Position numbers and translations under genes: made by a program. Below, one piece after another: positions 31,283 to 42,899 of a DNA stretch of 64,000 nt. Where the stretch lies: the NCBI GenBank assembly GCA_027924645.1, contig BSBN01000829.1, positions 6,076,001 to 6,140,000 of the forward strand, in the 5' to 3' direction. Under the pieces are notes generated by a model. The model was given only the letters and a program-made list of their open reading frames with translations, was not told the DNA's origin and did no database searches. Source of the DNA: Cunninghamia lanceolata. Lineage: Eukaryota; Streptophyta; Pinopsida; Cupressales; Cupressaceae. The first letter of the stretch is position 1; every line of letters starts with the position of its first letter.

Positions 31283-32430
31283 AATTCAAACCATTTACCA
31301 TATCGACAATGAATACATTCTTATAAAATGTCTTAATTATGTTTAATGTAAGGGTGGTTGGGTGAATGCTAGTGGAGGCCTCATTTCATTCCTTAGATTT
31401 CATGATCCATTTGAGCTACATTGTTCAACTGATAAAATCCTTAAGATCCATAAGAGCAAAAAAGTATCAAGCTTTGACGCAATGATTCTCAGAATCCATA
31501 GGCACCTAGAAATTTGTCTTTTTTGAACCTACAAGTGGATGTCAAGTCCATATACAATAACCTGTCTTAGTTTCCAATGAATCCAAATTGTTTGAGCATG
31601 TTGACAATGAATGCATTCTTTCAAAATGTTTGAATTATATTTAGTGTTAGGGTGCCAATAGTCATATGTTTTGTTATGCACCTCATGAGATAGAACCAAT
31701 GGTGCAACACATGTTCGGTTGGGTAGGTTAATGATAGTGGAGGCCTCATTTCATTATATAGGTGTCTCACCCATTCCAAGCTACATTAAACTAAGAAAGT
31801 CTCTTAAGACCCCTAGGAGCATAAATGTGTCAAACTTTGACATAGTAATTCTTTAAATTTGTGGCACCTAGGAATGTTTTATTTACACCTAAAAGTGGAG
31901 GTCGAGTCCATCTATAATAATACATATTAATTTCAAGAAACCACAAACTATTTGATTGTGCCAACAATGAATATATTCTTACAAAATACTTGAATTACAT
32001 TTAGTGTAAGGGTGCAAATAGTCATATTTTTTATTATGTACCTTGTGGGACCAAAATAATGATTACAACATTTCATTTAGTGTAAGGGTGAATGCTAGTG
32101 GAGGCCTCATATCATTTCCCAAGTGTCCTAATCCTTTCAAGCTACATCGGATTGAGAAAGTCTCTTAAGAGCTCTAAAAGCAAAAAGGTGTTAATTTTGA
32201 CTCAATGATTCTCAAACCTAGGAATATTCTATTTGCACCTACAAGTGGATGTAAGGTCCATCTACAATAACCTATCTCAAGTTGCAACAAATCCAAATTG
32301 TTTGACCATGTTGACAATGAATGCATTCTTGCAAAATGCTTGAATTATGTTTAATGTAAGGGTACCAGTAGTCATATTTTTTTTGTGCACCTCATGGAAC
32401 TAAATCGATGGTTCAAACATGTTGCTAATA
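31283..32430. repeat. ~363-bp satellite-like tandem repeat, three units
   Basis: The anchor AGTGGAGGCCTCAT recurs at 31,371, 31,736 and 32,097 (365 and 361 bp apart). Other shared blocks are GACAATGAATGCATTCTT, TTTAGTGTAAGGGTG, GAGAAAGTCTCTTAAGA and CCTACAAGTGGATGT. About three units are present, with a partial extra end at about 32,360-32,430. Units are diverged, so the array is old. No ORF is maintained. Confidence 0.85.
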
Positions 32431-32949
32431 GCAAGATTATTAGAGTGCTATCCTAAAGATATCCTATTATTCTTGTGACTTTATGGTAGTCTTGCTAATC
32501 ATCTACTACTTGTTTTGTGGGCCATACATGTGCATGTTTTGGCCTTCAACCTACTTTTTAAAAAAGATTAGTTTTGTACATCCTATAGAAAACTAATTTT
32601 TATCATCTAAGTGTTAAAATAAATTACATATTTGAAAACTATAAATAAAATCCTACATGTCATATTTTTAGACCATGTTAATATTCTATGTATAAGTGCT
32701 TCAAATTTTTACCCAAACTATATGAAAATCTTTGATTTTCAAGAAATAAGTTGCCACTTTTCGGCCAAAAAGTGCACCTATTATCATGCATAAATCAATT
32801 GATCCTAGTATTAAAATGATTTGTACTAAGATTTATATCCTTAAATCAAGAAGTTAGTGTTAACAACTCCTCAAATCCCTCTACTATTTTGAATTTTAGA
32901 TAAAACAAGTTAGAATCATCTTTCACAACTAGTCCTTGACTCAATTATC
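32431..32949. other. AT-rich sequence, nothing recognised
   Basis: No credible ORF, repeat or RNA gene seen on either strand. Confidence 0.45.
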
Positions 32950-33700
32950 TAACCTCTATTTGTGCCTCCATGTACTCCTATGTTCTCTCTCCACTGGACC
33001 ACTATAGTGTCTCTCCTCCATGACTCCAACTCATCCATACTTACTAATGCCTCATATTCTCTTAACTATTCCATCATTATTTTTATATTTTTCTTATCCG
33101 TTCTCATGAGGGTAATTGATATTTTAGGTTCATTTCAATTTTTAAGTGGCATGTCGTTTGATAATCTAACTAATTCAACAACTCTTGGAGATTTTACTAT
33201 AGCCATTATTGTGCTCCTTAGATGCCTCTTGCACTTTTTCAATTCTTTTCTAGTATCTTGAACCTCTTTTTCTTATATTTGTTTCAATTTCCTTCCTTCT
33301 TCATTTTCCTTCTAAATCAAATCCATTCTCTTGCTCTCTTGAACTCCCATCTCATTATCAACAATGATCTATCTTAGGTTAATGTTATCTCCTTTGACCA
33401 TACTAATTTAATTTATCTTTTCTTAATCCCTTTTATATATATCCAATAGTTAGATAGGTTTTGACATTGTAGTCACATCTTTTCAAGTTCACCCCCATTC
33501 CATAGCCATCTCATATATGTCTAAACCCCCTCTAGGGGCTAGAATTTAGTGTGCATTACTACACATCTTCAACATGGCTCTATTCTCTCTATATAAATAA
33601 AATTCTCAAATGTCCTTATCTATGTCTCTGTTATCATAAATTCTTTCCTTAAATTTGGTCTTCCTCCTTTGCACCAACAATTGACACCTATGGATTAGAT
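32950..33700 (-). pseudogene. Decayed unrecognised coiled-coil-like ORF (minus strand)
   Basis: One minus-strand frame reads coherently for about 240 codons with scattered stops and probably one or two small shifts. It includes YRENRAMLKMCSNAH, GGLDIYEMAMEWG, NEMGVQESKRMDL, EVQDTRKELKKCKRHLRS, NDMPLK, NIKIMME and LREYEALVSMDELESWRRD. It is charged and helical, suggesting a coiled coil. Most stops are TAA/TGA where CAA or CGA would fit, as expected from C-to-T decay of methylated DNA. It might be a retrotransposon gag or a host protein; I cannot name it. The plus-strand ORF at 32,962-33,261 is a shadow. Confidence 0.45.
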
Positions 33701-34429
33701 TTGTATTATGTTGTGTTGTACTTCAGTGTGATACAATAAGGAAGAACAACATGCATATGTGGTAAGATATGGATCAAATCAAAATAAATAATATGCACAT
33801 GCATTCATAGACATCATAAGTTAGAACCATATATATGATTCTTGTGATATCTGATACAATATCTATTATATAGTCATTATGCTCTTACATTAATATCTCT
33901 CTCATACATGCTTACATTCTCTATTTTGTACATTACATGCTATCCATTACATTCATATTGTATCCCTATATATTTTACATCCCCCTTTTGTATATATGTA
34001 GTAAGTGCTTCTTACTATATAGCTTCCTGAGATGTAGGGAGCTGCTTGTAGTACTATTCTCATATAGTTGTGACCTTCTGTGGATACCATAAAGCATTTC
34101 CTATCACATAATTAGTTCTTGGGTTCTACATCATCTCATATGTGTCCCTGCAACATAATGTTGAGTATGGGATCTTTGGGATAAACTAGGCTTATGGTAC
34201 CCTTGTAGGTTTTCACCATAAGCCTCTATTAGGATCCCCTTTAGGTTTTCAACCAAACAGGGGGTGAGATTAGGCCATCTAAAGGGTTCTCAACTTGATC
34301 CATCAAAGTCTTCATTTTGTGGTCTTACTAGTAGTTAGGAAGCATGAGGGTGTTAATAATTGTTTGATCTATATGTGCTAATGTGTCTCACAATCTCTAA
34401 AGTGTGTCATCTCTATAAATGGAATTTTT
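33701..34429. other. Sequence without recognisable genes
   Basis: Low-complexity AT-rich DNA with short T/C-rich patches. Nothing assigned. Confidence 0.4.
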
Positions 34430-34700
34430 TAAAATTATAAAGTTTAAACTCTTTAATAAATGAAATTTAATTTAGAAACTTAAATTTTAAATTTTAAATA
34501 TATCAAATTTATCATTTAAATATAAACTAAATTATATAAAATTTATATCAATTTATGATCTAATAAAAAATATCAATTTATTAAATCTTAGATCAATTTT
34601 ATATAAATTTTGGATCAATTTTAAATAAAATTTAGATTTAGAAATATATAAAATTGATATAAATTTTATACAAAATTTGATGTAAATTGATATTTTTTGT
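34430..34700. repeat. Very AT-rich block with repeated ATCAATTTTATATAAATTT words
   Basis: Several near copies of GATCAATTTTA(T/A)ATAAATTT and of its reverse complement (ATATAAAATTGATATAAATTTT) occur within 270 bp. They can pair with one another as imperfect hairpins. The minus ORF at 34,553-34,744 is incidental. Confidence 0.5.
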
Positions 34701-35019
34701 TTATATACTTGGGTTAGGCAACAAGAGACAAAAAAGATGTCCATTAAAAGCCTAGGTTCATTGTAGAAATGAACTCACTAGATCCATTTAAATTCTAAAT
34801 TATCCATCCTAATCTTGTCCTTTAGGGATCTAGCTAACTAAAATAAAATCATCAATCTAGAGCTAACCTCACATAATAGAATACATGATGCCCCTCTTCT
34901 CTAACATCAGGTGCCATCAAATCTAGACAAAGGAAAAGACTTACACTAATTACACTAATAGCTAGTCAAGAGCTAAATTTGGTTATAACATGATAACCAT
35001 TTCTATACAATCACTTGAG

Positions 35020-35960
35020 ACCTACATAGAAAATGATAATCCATCATGTAACAATACCCTCTGAGACCTTCTATTGAAAAAGAAGCCTATCCACACAAAA
35101 TTTCCTACAATCCTCGAAGCATACAACACCATCACAATAAAAAATCTAGATTGCCAAAAAGAAACCATATATCTAGAGGGAAGGGAAAATAACCACAACC
35201 CGTCCTCCAATATCTATGCAATTAGTGATATTTTTTCTGGTCTTGTGGGGGTGGCCTAGAAAGTTATGTAGGCCTAACTAAGGTCCCATGATAAGATTTA
35301 CACTTAACATATTTTTCTTGTTTTCTGGGTGGAGGGAACTCAACTAGGTCATCTTCCTCCTCATAGTAAATGGAAATATTAAACTTACTTTCCAATGACA
35401 TTTTGACATACATGCCTTTTTTATTTCTTCCATGCCTTTATACATCTTAGTTTTTCTTATTTTCAAACAATGGAAATGCTCAATATATAATAGTTAAATA
35501 AGATCTTAGACTTTTCAATGATACCTTCAATATCATAATGGAGAAGATAAGTACCTATAACAAAGGAGAACATGGATGTACAACTAATTGACTAAGCCAC
35601 ATCAAACATGGTTGACCTTCCCAAGGATAGTCTAGGATCGAATAGGAACTTGGTTAGGGATTCTTTAATGCCCACACATGAATCCTCATCCATCTCCTTG
35701 GCTAATTCCTGGATACATAGAACTTGGAGTAGAGATCAATATTTTTAATCTCCCTTTCTATACATAGATGAAATTATTCACCATCTTGGTGCTCTCCACC
35801 CTCTCCTTTTACCTCCTACCCTTTTGTTTTAATGCCTCCACCCTAAAATCCTAGTATTTCCTCTTCCCTATACTACTTTCAAAGGCCATTGCACCCAGAC
35901 CAAAGCACTCACCGATAATGAAGAGGGAACAAATTCACCATTCTAGATAGAGCATAGGCA
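35020..35960 (-). pseudogene. Fragmentary unrecognised reading frames (minus strand)
   Basis: Minus-strand pieces look coding: IQELAKEMDEDSCVGIKESL, LFDPRLSLGRSTMFDVA, YDIEGIIEKSK (about 35,520-35,740) and MSLESKFNISIYYEEEDDLV (about 35,340-35,410). A 62-codon ORF lies at 35,022-35,210. Stops and shifts separate them. I cannot tell whether they are one gene, and no family is recognised. Confidence 0.25.
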
Positions 35961-38497
35961 CAAAACAAAAATTGTGAACCATAGCAAGAAGATATTATAG
36001 TGTCCTAAAATCTGCTGCTAAGAGCTTAATGCAACCTATCAAGAAAGGCTCTTAGTCAACATGCTTCATGTCATCATGCAAAAACAATTATTGTTGTCAC
36101 TTGTGATGTAAGATCCAATCTATGGGATCATTTTATATCACATGATTTAAAGAACCACTATCAAATTGCCCACTTTTGTAATATAATCTATGGGATTATT
36201 TTATAATTACTTTTATTTGTAATGACAATGGAGTTGCTTCCATTCAAATGTTGCCTACTATTATAATTCATCTATAATTTTATATGTCCCTTTGGACCTC
36301 AAGTGTGATACTATCAGTGATAGTTACAAAGCGATCTAGATTTTATAAGAATACAAGGTGTTTCATAACAAATTCCCTTCTTCTATTGTAAAAATTAAAA
36401 ATACACTAATTATAGAGACTTATAATAACTTAGAAATGCACATTTTCTTATAATTATGGAGTTGTCAAATGTATTTGCATGAGATGAAGAATTAAAGTTC
36501 ATCATTCTATATTCTTTCCAAAAAAAAATAATTTTCTTGCTTTCATTGTATACAAACATGAATTCTTATGATAACATTCCATTTTTAAATCAACTAAACA
36601 AAAATTGTTAGCCACGACTTATAAGTCTTTGGACATTATGAAATGAATCCCTCATTATTAAATTTTGACATGAATCAAGTACAACAGTTCAATAATATTA
36701 ATGTAGTTGTGATTAAGGATTGTAAACAAACATTACATGTGACATATGGAATTTAGTCTCCACTACCATTTGCTAGATATGTGACCAGCACAAAATTATT
36801 CAATTCCTATCTTCCCAAACAAAATTTAACTTTACTACCTTTTTTTAGGTTTCCACAAGTGAATAAAGTAGTCAATTTCAACATTTTATGAATATAATTA
36901 TAATATTCCTTTCAAACCTGTGATGTCTTCCATTGTGTTTCTCTAAAATTCTCCTCATCCCTCTGAGTTCCTCTTGTTTTAAATCCTATTGTCACTCCAA
37001 ACACTTATGAAAAGCCCTATTTAGCTCTCTTCTAACCACCTTCAAACCCTCATCTCATTAGTATTAATTTATAAATCTCATCATGCACAATTTTGTAAAG
37101 CCACAAATATGCAATTACAATAGGATATAAATCGTTATTTTATTTTTACATATACAAATGTTATTCTCTTCTCTCTAACATCAATCTATAAACCTCATTA
37201 TGAGATTTTTTAAAGTGCCATGCATAACCACAAATTACGACATAACCACACTTGTAAACTGTATTTTACTTCACTATAAATTATAGTGGTTTCCTTCTAA
37301 TAGAAACCAAAAAAATTGAAATCAAGTTAAATTAAAAATAATCCACAAATTTACAAATCTATTAGCTATCGCATCAAGCAAAGGGAAGTGAAACAACATT
37401 AGAAATATCTAACCATAAATGACACAAAATCCACATACACTTATATATTTAAATTACACATTGAATCTAAAATGTGTAATTAAATTCTTAACCTTACATA
37501 GACAAAAGACAATACAATTAATCAAAACAAAAGAAATATAAAAAATGGCAAGGGTAATTGTGAGCATATCTCTCCCATTTCATGTTGGTCAAGCATCTTT
37601 CCATTTACTTGAAGTGTTTGTCACCTTTTGTTTTTCACTCTTTCTCCACTACCTCCTCCATCTTTTCATTTCATATATAGGTAGGTTTTATGAAAATAGT
37701 TTAATTAAACATCCATGTGTTATCATAAAATAAGTCTTTGATAGATACCCAATAGTGTATATAAGTAGTGATCTTCATTGCACTCTATACATCTAATTTT
37801 ATGAAGCCAACATCATAGTTTAGATTTCCAAATACTCTAAACAAAAACAAAACCATTTTTTTCCCTAGTAACTAAAAATATAACCTTGTTCCTTCATTAT
37901 TAGTGTAGGTCAGAGATGGTGCACATTATTATAGTGCAATCCTATTTTTTAGATCACTTCATTTAGATTCACCAATAATCTCCACAAGAACATTCTCCTA
38001 GCCTTAAATGATGCAAACAATTGGTATCTCTGACAATAATTTTGCTTGCAACAATCTTGGAGATAAACTTCATTGCATTGTGATAATTAACACATACTTG
38101 AAGGTTCTTAACAACAAGGGGTGTCTAACAAACCAAAAGCAATTGCCAATTTTCCACTATGGTGGTAGAGAAATAATTATTTTTCCTCCTTTTCCACATC
38201 ACTAAGTAAATGTCTTGAATATGGAAAATACCTTGTTGCCTTTGTCTCCCAAGCCAATTTCTCCAACTTTGCATGGATCTCCTATGTCTGCATATGTGAT
38301 ATGTCTCCTACACAAAAAAGAATGTACCATTTTATGGCCTTCAATCCAAATACATCTAGGGATCTTCATAATTCATTTATCTTTCATTAACCTCCTTACC
38401 ATTTGAACCTCACACCACCTACCCACTTCTTCATGGATGTTTGAGATAACATAAGGGTCCACATAAAAAAGCGATGTCACTGTAAATACTCCTAAGC
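35961..38497. other. AT-rich sequence without recognisable genes
   Basis: ORFs at 37,545, 38,008 and 38,215 are short and featureless. A weak duplication around AATCTATGGGAT(T/C)ATTTTATA occurs at about 36,116 and 36,188. Nothing else is supported. Confidence 0.4.
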
Positions 38498-39485
38498 CTA
38501 TATTAATATGTGATTTGTAGCATCAAGAGAACACATCCACACAACCACCATAGGTTTAATTGGCATCTTAATGATAAAGTTTAGGGTGTCCTCAAGATAG
38601 CCAGCACAAGCAAGAAGGTCAACCATGCACACATAATGATCAATTGTAGGTGTAATGCAATAAGGGTTACTCATATGATTGAAGCACGTGTAACCCTCAT
38701 CCACTAAACCTGCATGGTTGCATGCATATAAAACACAAACAAATAGTGTAATGTTAGGATATGTTCTAGAGTGCTTCGTTAATTCAATGATTTTGAAAAC
38801 ATCCTTGCAAAATTCATTTTGTGCATATCTTGGAATCATTGCATTCCATGAGACCACATTTCTTTGAGGCATTTTTTCAAATAGTTCACGTTCCTTGTCT
38901 ATGATCTTCCACATTTTCCATACATGTCTACTAGACCATTTCCAACTATAATATCTGACAAAATTCCCCCTTCCACTATGCTTCAAAGGATGTTCATTCC
39001 CTATTCCAAAGCTCCCATTTGGGCACAGGTAGGGAGGACGTTGGATTTACAACTGCCAATTCCATTTTCTTGAAAGTTTCTAATGCCTTGTCAACAAATC
39101 CATTTTCTGCATATCCTGCAATAATGGCATTCCATGAGACCACATTTCTTTGAGGCATTCTGTCAAACAATTCACATGCCTTGTCCATGCTTCCACATTT
39201 TGCATACATGTCTACCAGAGCAGTAGCAACTATACCATTTGACAAAATTCATCTATCCTTTTTGCTTTAATGGAGGTCCATACCTTGTTCCAAAGCTCCC
39301 ACTTAGCACAGGCTGGGAGGATGATGGCAAAGGTTTTTGGATTTACACCATCCAATTGCATTTTCTTGAAAGTTTCTAAAGCCTTTTCAACAAATCCAAT
39401 TTGTGCATATCTTGCAGTAATGGTATTTCATGAGACAACATTTCTTTGAGGCATTCGATTAAACAGTTTGAAAGCTCCCATTTTA
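38498..39485 (-). pseudogene. Pentatricopeptide repeat (PLS-type) pseudogene
   Basis: Minus-strand frames contain several PPR units. From the 5' side: [12 protein letters not shown]...[13 protein letters not shown] (39,245-39,485, broken); [24 protein letters not shown]...[11 protein letters not shown] (38,994-39,245); and [18 protein letters not shown]...YACNHAGLVDEG...IDHYVCMVDLL (38,498-38,986). The last reaches the start of the E motif. PLS-class PPR proteins act in organelle RNA editing or processing in land plants. Here stops and frameshifts between units, no start codon and no targeting peptide show that it is dead and truncated. The units resemble each other closely, as is usual in this family. 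Confidence 0.9.
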
Positions 39486-39626
39486 GGTAGGTTGGTAGTA
39501 CACTAGCAAATCTTAACTAATGGAGTTGGAGACCTATTTATTGTATATCGTTGAATAATGTGGTTTCCTACACCTTGCTCCTATAGAAAAAGCACCCACA
39601 TAAATAGAGCCCCTGAGATCAAGTCG

Positions 39627-39754
39627 GAGGGGAAGTTCAAATTAAACATATCAGTTATCACCAATTTACGAGTAACTGCTGGTAGTCATAGAGGGGAAGT
39701 TCACATTAAACATATCAGTTATCACCAATTTACAAGTAACCACTGGCAGTCATG
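39627..39754. repeat. 64-bp tandem duplication
   Basis: Two units begin GAGGGGAAGTTCA at 39,627 and 39,691 and share CATATCAGTTATCACCAATTTAC and AGTAAC...GGCAGTCAT. Only a few bases differ, so the duplication is fairly young. Noncoding. Confidence 0.9.
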
Positions 39755-39799
39755 GTTTGTTAAACACATATTTTATGTATTGTTAATAGAGGACAAATA

Positions 39800-40912
39800 G
39801 AACTGATGAAAAGGAGGAAAAAGGGCCCACCAACCAGGTCTAAGTCAAAGCTTAGAGTGTGTTGTTTAAGCTCATCTTGTTGATTGTGGTTAGCTTTAAG
39901 AGTATGATGGGATATTTTACTATACATAATTCTACTCAAGATTAGATTTTCCATGTGGTCCTTCAAAAACATGAGGCTAAATTGTTTGTTGTGGTTGTTG
40001 ACCAAATGGTAGAGCAGAGTGAATGTGATGATTCAATTTGTGGTTTGTAGGAGGAGATTTTGGACTTAAGGAAGGAAATCTAAATTATGTTTCTCTAGAA
40101 ATAAAATTTGACATTCTTCTACAAGGATCTAGCCATGGCTATCACATTCTCAAGATCACCCATAAGAATAATAAGCTAGAAAATTATAACTAGTTTGCAA
40201 TGTCATCTTTGTTAGATGAGATTCTATGTAGGGCATAAAAACATTTTAAGGTTAACCCAAGGGTGCAATCTCCTTATCAAGAGAATGGGTCACAAAAGAA
40301 GCAACAAGTTTAAGGTGATAGCTTTGCCTACAACAACTAAAACTTGAGAAGAGGGAGGTGGCAAAGTTGTGGCACTACTTTAAGATCTTTAGATCACTAA
40401 GAGGGGAGGCTCTTATGTTTATCAATTGATATTTGATGGCCCCATGAATTATAATTCTAGCTAGTTTTGAACTTTTTAAATTTTGGTTTCTTGGTTGGTT
40501 GTACCCTTAGTCGGTTAGTTTGTATGTGACTTTAGTGCCTTTAATCTTCTAAGGTAGAAGTACTTAGTGTTGCCTTAAAACTCTTCTTTAAAACTGCAAC
40601 ACACTATTCATCATTCTAATACTACAAAATCCACTACTACAATAACAACAACAATGATATATTTATTGAAAACACTATTACTTTAAAGAATATTACATCT
40701 ATATTCCCACATATTCATACCACTAAAATACACAACATAAATATTCTTCAACAAAAAATATTTTAATTTTATATATAAAACACAAAATAATAATATTTAA
40801 TTTATATTAAATACATTTCAAATAATTAAATTTACTTATAATTTACAATAAATTTTTAAAAAAATAATTTATACTTCCCATATAATTATCCAAATTTATT
40901 ATTTCATGAGTG
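39800..40912. other. 3' flank of the TNL gene, no genes seen
   Basis: AT-rich DNA with a weak reading frame near 40,000-40,330 that I could not assign. No polyadenylation site could be placed for the minus-strand gene. Confidence 0.35.
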
Positions 40913-41399
40913 TCACCTACATTTTCCTAAATGTTGCAGCAATTCATAAAAAGCATCCATAACTATCTTTTCCCCACCCACCGCTAACATTCCCATGTCT
41001 ACCCCATCAACTTGTAACATTCCCATGTCTACCCCATCAACTTGTAACATTCCATTATGAAGAGAGGAAGATGTCCATAATTCGAACTGAACTTGCCTTC
41101 CTACGGGGGAAGATTGCGTGAAAACACCTATCCATACCCATTTTCCTTCTTTCACATTTGTACGATTGCAGAGTCTACATTCCGTCCGCTGAGTTAGATG
41201 GATGAGATCGGAATGGGAATTTATATCAAAGCACACGATCGATGCCTCGTTGGAAGAACGCCCCTGCGAAAAGGTATAAGTCTTCTCCCGTCCGCACGAG
41301 TCAATCAAAGTGAGACCAGGAAAGCTACAAGACTTCACAATTGTCTCCACGCTAGGCGCTGTCCACATTATACATTCGGATAGACATTTCTGCAAGAAA
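40913..41399 (-). CDS. TNL exon 5: C-terminal post-LRR domain (C-JID-like)
   Basis: After acceptor TTTCTTGCAG it reads KCLSECIMW, then FPGLTLIDSC, SSNEASIVCFDIN, EGKWVWIGVFTQ and QFELWTSSS, and ends LLQHLGKCR before the stop. Beta-rich content with conserved WVWIG suggests the jelly-roll domain that follows LRRs in TNLs and contacts effectors in known examples. Assignment is by position and a few motifs. Near the end a 10-residue peptide (MLQVDGVDMG) occurs twice in tandem because of an exact 30-bp duplication. Confidence 0.75.
40985..41053 (-). repeat. Exact 30-bp tandem duplication in TNL exon 5
   Basis: TAACATTCCCATGTCTACCC... is repeated at 40,985-41,014 and 41,015-41,044 without change, plus 9 bp of a third unit. 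The period keeps the frame. Confidence 0.95.
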
Positions 41400-41473
41400 T
41401 ATACAATATAATCAACCATGAAACACTTATTACATAATAATAATAAGTTCAACTATCTAAAAACTATTATTAC

Positions 41474-42397
41474 ATTCTGATGGCTTCGATCCAATCCTGA
41501 TATGTGAAATGGTAATAAGAGCGACAGTCTCCTCAAACTCTCCATATGCTTCAGACTTTGTGTAACTGGCAACTTGTTCCTAGTATTTGATATCAACATC
41601 TCCAATGACCTGCATTTCTCTAATCCTTCTATTTTCTTAAGCTCCTCACAATCCCATATAACTAGTTGCTTTAGCTCTGCCATACCACAAATACTGCTTA
41701 TACTTTTCAGATTTGGACAACTGATCAAATATAAGCCCTCAACTGATATTGGCAAGCTACCGATCTCTACTAAGTGGTGATTGAAGCCAAATACTATATT
41801 TTCCAGGCTAGGGCAACATTGTGGAGAGATTGATATCCTCGAAACAGGACAACACCATAGTGTTAAATATCTAAGGCCGCACAATGAAAAGCACCTCGAC
41901 TGGATAACCAATTCTGTGAGGGCGCAGCGGTTTATCTTCAGATATTGAAGGCTAGTAAGCTGCGCAAGTGTTTCCGACAGAAAGGTGAGCACGGAGCATA
42001 CTCTGAAGTATAGGCCCTGCAGATTTGTCAAATTTCCGAACTTGTTCGGCAGGGATTTTAGCTTATAACATCCATTTAATTCGAGGTGCTGCAGCGATTG
42101 GAGACTGCAAAACTCTTCTGGTAGACTTTCGATCTCACTGCATTCTGTCAAATATAGATCCCTAAGATTTGTCAAATCGCCGAACTTGCTAGGCAGCTAT
42201 TTTAACTTGTGACATCCACTTAACTCGAGGTACTCCAGCGATTGGAGACGGCAAAACTCTTCTGGTAGACCTTCGACAGGAGCTCCGTTTGAGTCAAAGG
42301 ATATCTTTTTCAAATGCTTTAGGAATCCTATTGACCTCGGAAATCTCTGGAAACTTCCAGCATGAATAATTTTCAGCTCTCTCAACTGAACAGGAGG
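41474..42397 (-). pseudogene. TNL exon 4: leucine-rich repeats
   Basis: Starting PPVQLRELKI after a GATGCAG acceptor, it contains about a dozen LRR units such as LPEEFCRLQSLEYLELSGC, LTNLRDLYLTEC, LTSLQYLKINRC and MAELKQLVIWDC. LRRs usually bind ligands or hold the receptor off. Two adjacent units are near duplicates: GCHKLK-stop-LPSKFG and GCYKLKSLPNKFG. The stop at 42,197-42,199 is where the sister unit has Ser. The exon ends HQN|GTAATA, in phase with exon 5 across a 74-bp intron. Confidence 0.88.
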
Positions 42398-42499
42398 CTG
42401 CATCCACGTTCCTTTTTAATTAGACAAGACCATTCAACAACTAGAAGAGATTTAATGTCTGACTGCATAAATAAAAGTAAAGAAAAGGAAGATACTTAC

Positions 42500-42790
42500 A
42501 TCGGCAGTCTCGCTCCACAGTTGTTCTAATTTATAAGCCTCACGAAGCTCTAAAAATCTCAGCTTCTTCAATGAAGTCCATGACGGAAGAGTTGTATGCG
42601 GAAAGTTGACCCATCTCAGCCAGATAATGCCTGCTGCAAGTGTTGCTAACTCTTCTGTAAAATAATTGTTTGCAACATCGAGGATTTCTAAACCCCGCTT
42701 AAACCTTCTACCTGATCCTCTGAAAAGCTCCATGCACTCTCCATAAAACTCATCTGTTTCCGCTTTAATTCCGCGAATCAGAACGCTTTC
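42500..42790 (-). CDS. TNL exon 3: first LRR segment (97 codons)
   Basis: The acceptor CATCTAG precedes GAAAGCGTTC. The product ESVLIRGIKAETDEF...LEILDVANNYF...LRWVNFPHTTLP...LRFLELREAYKLEQLW is the usual link between NB-ARC and LRR in TNLs, ending SETAD at a perfect GTAAGT donor. Both ends are phase 0. Open throughout. Confidence 0.85.
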
Positions 42791-42899
42791 CTAGATGGAA
42801 AAATATAAAAAGCAGTGAGCTTACAAAAACCAATTAGCCTACGAACAACATTTCCTTATTGAAATATCAAAAACATATAAAACATGATATTAAACTCAC

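Noticed and set aside
32962..33261. 99-codon plus ORF
   Set aside because: It is the shadow of the coherent minus-strand frame and has hydrophobic low-complexity composition typical of antisense reading.
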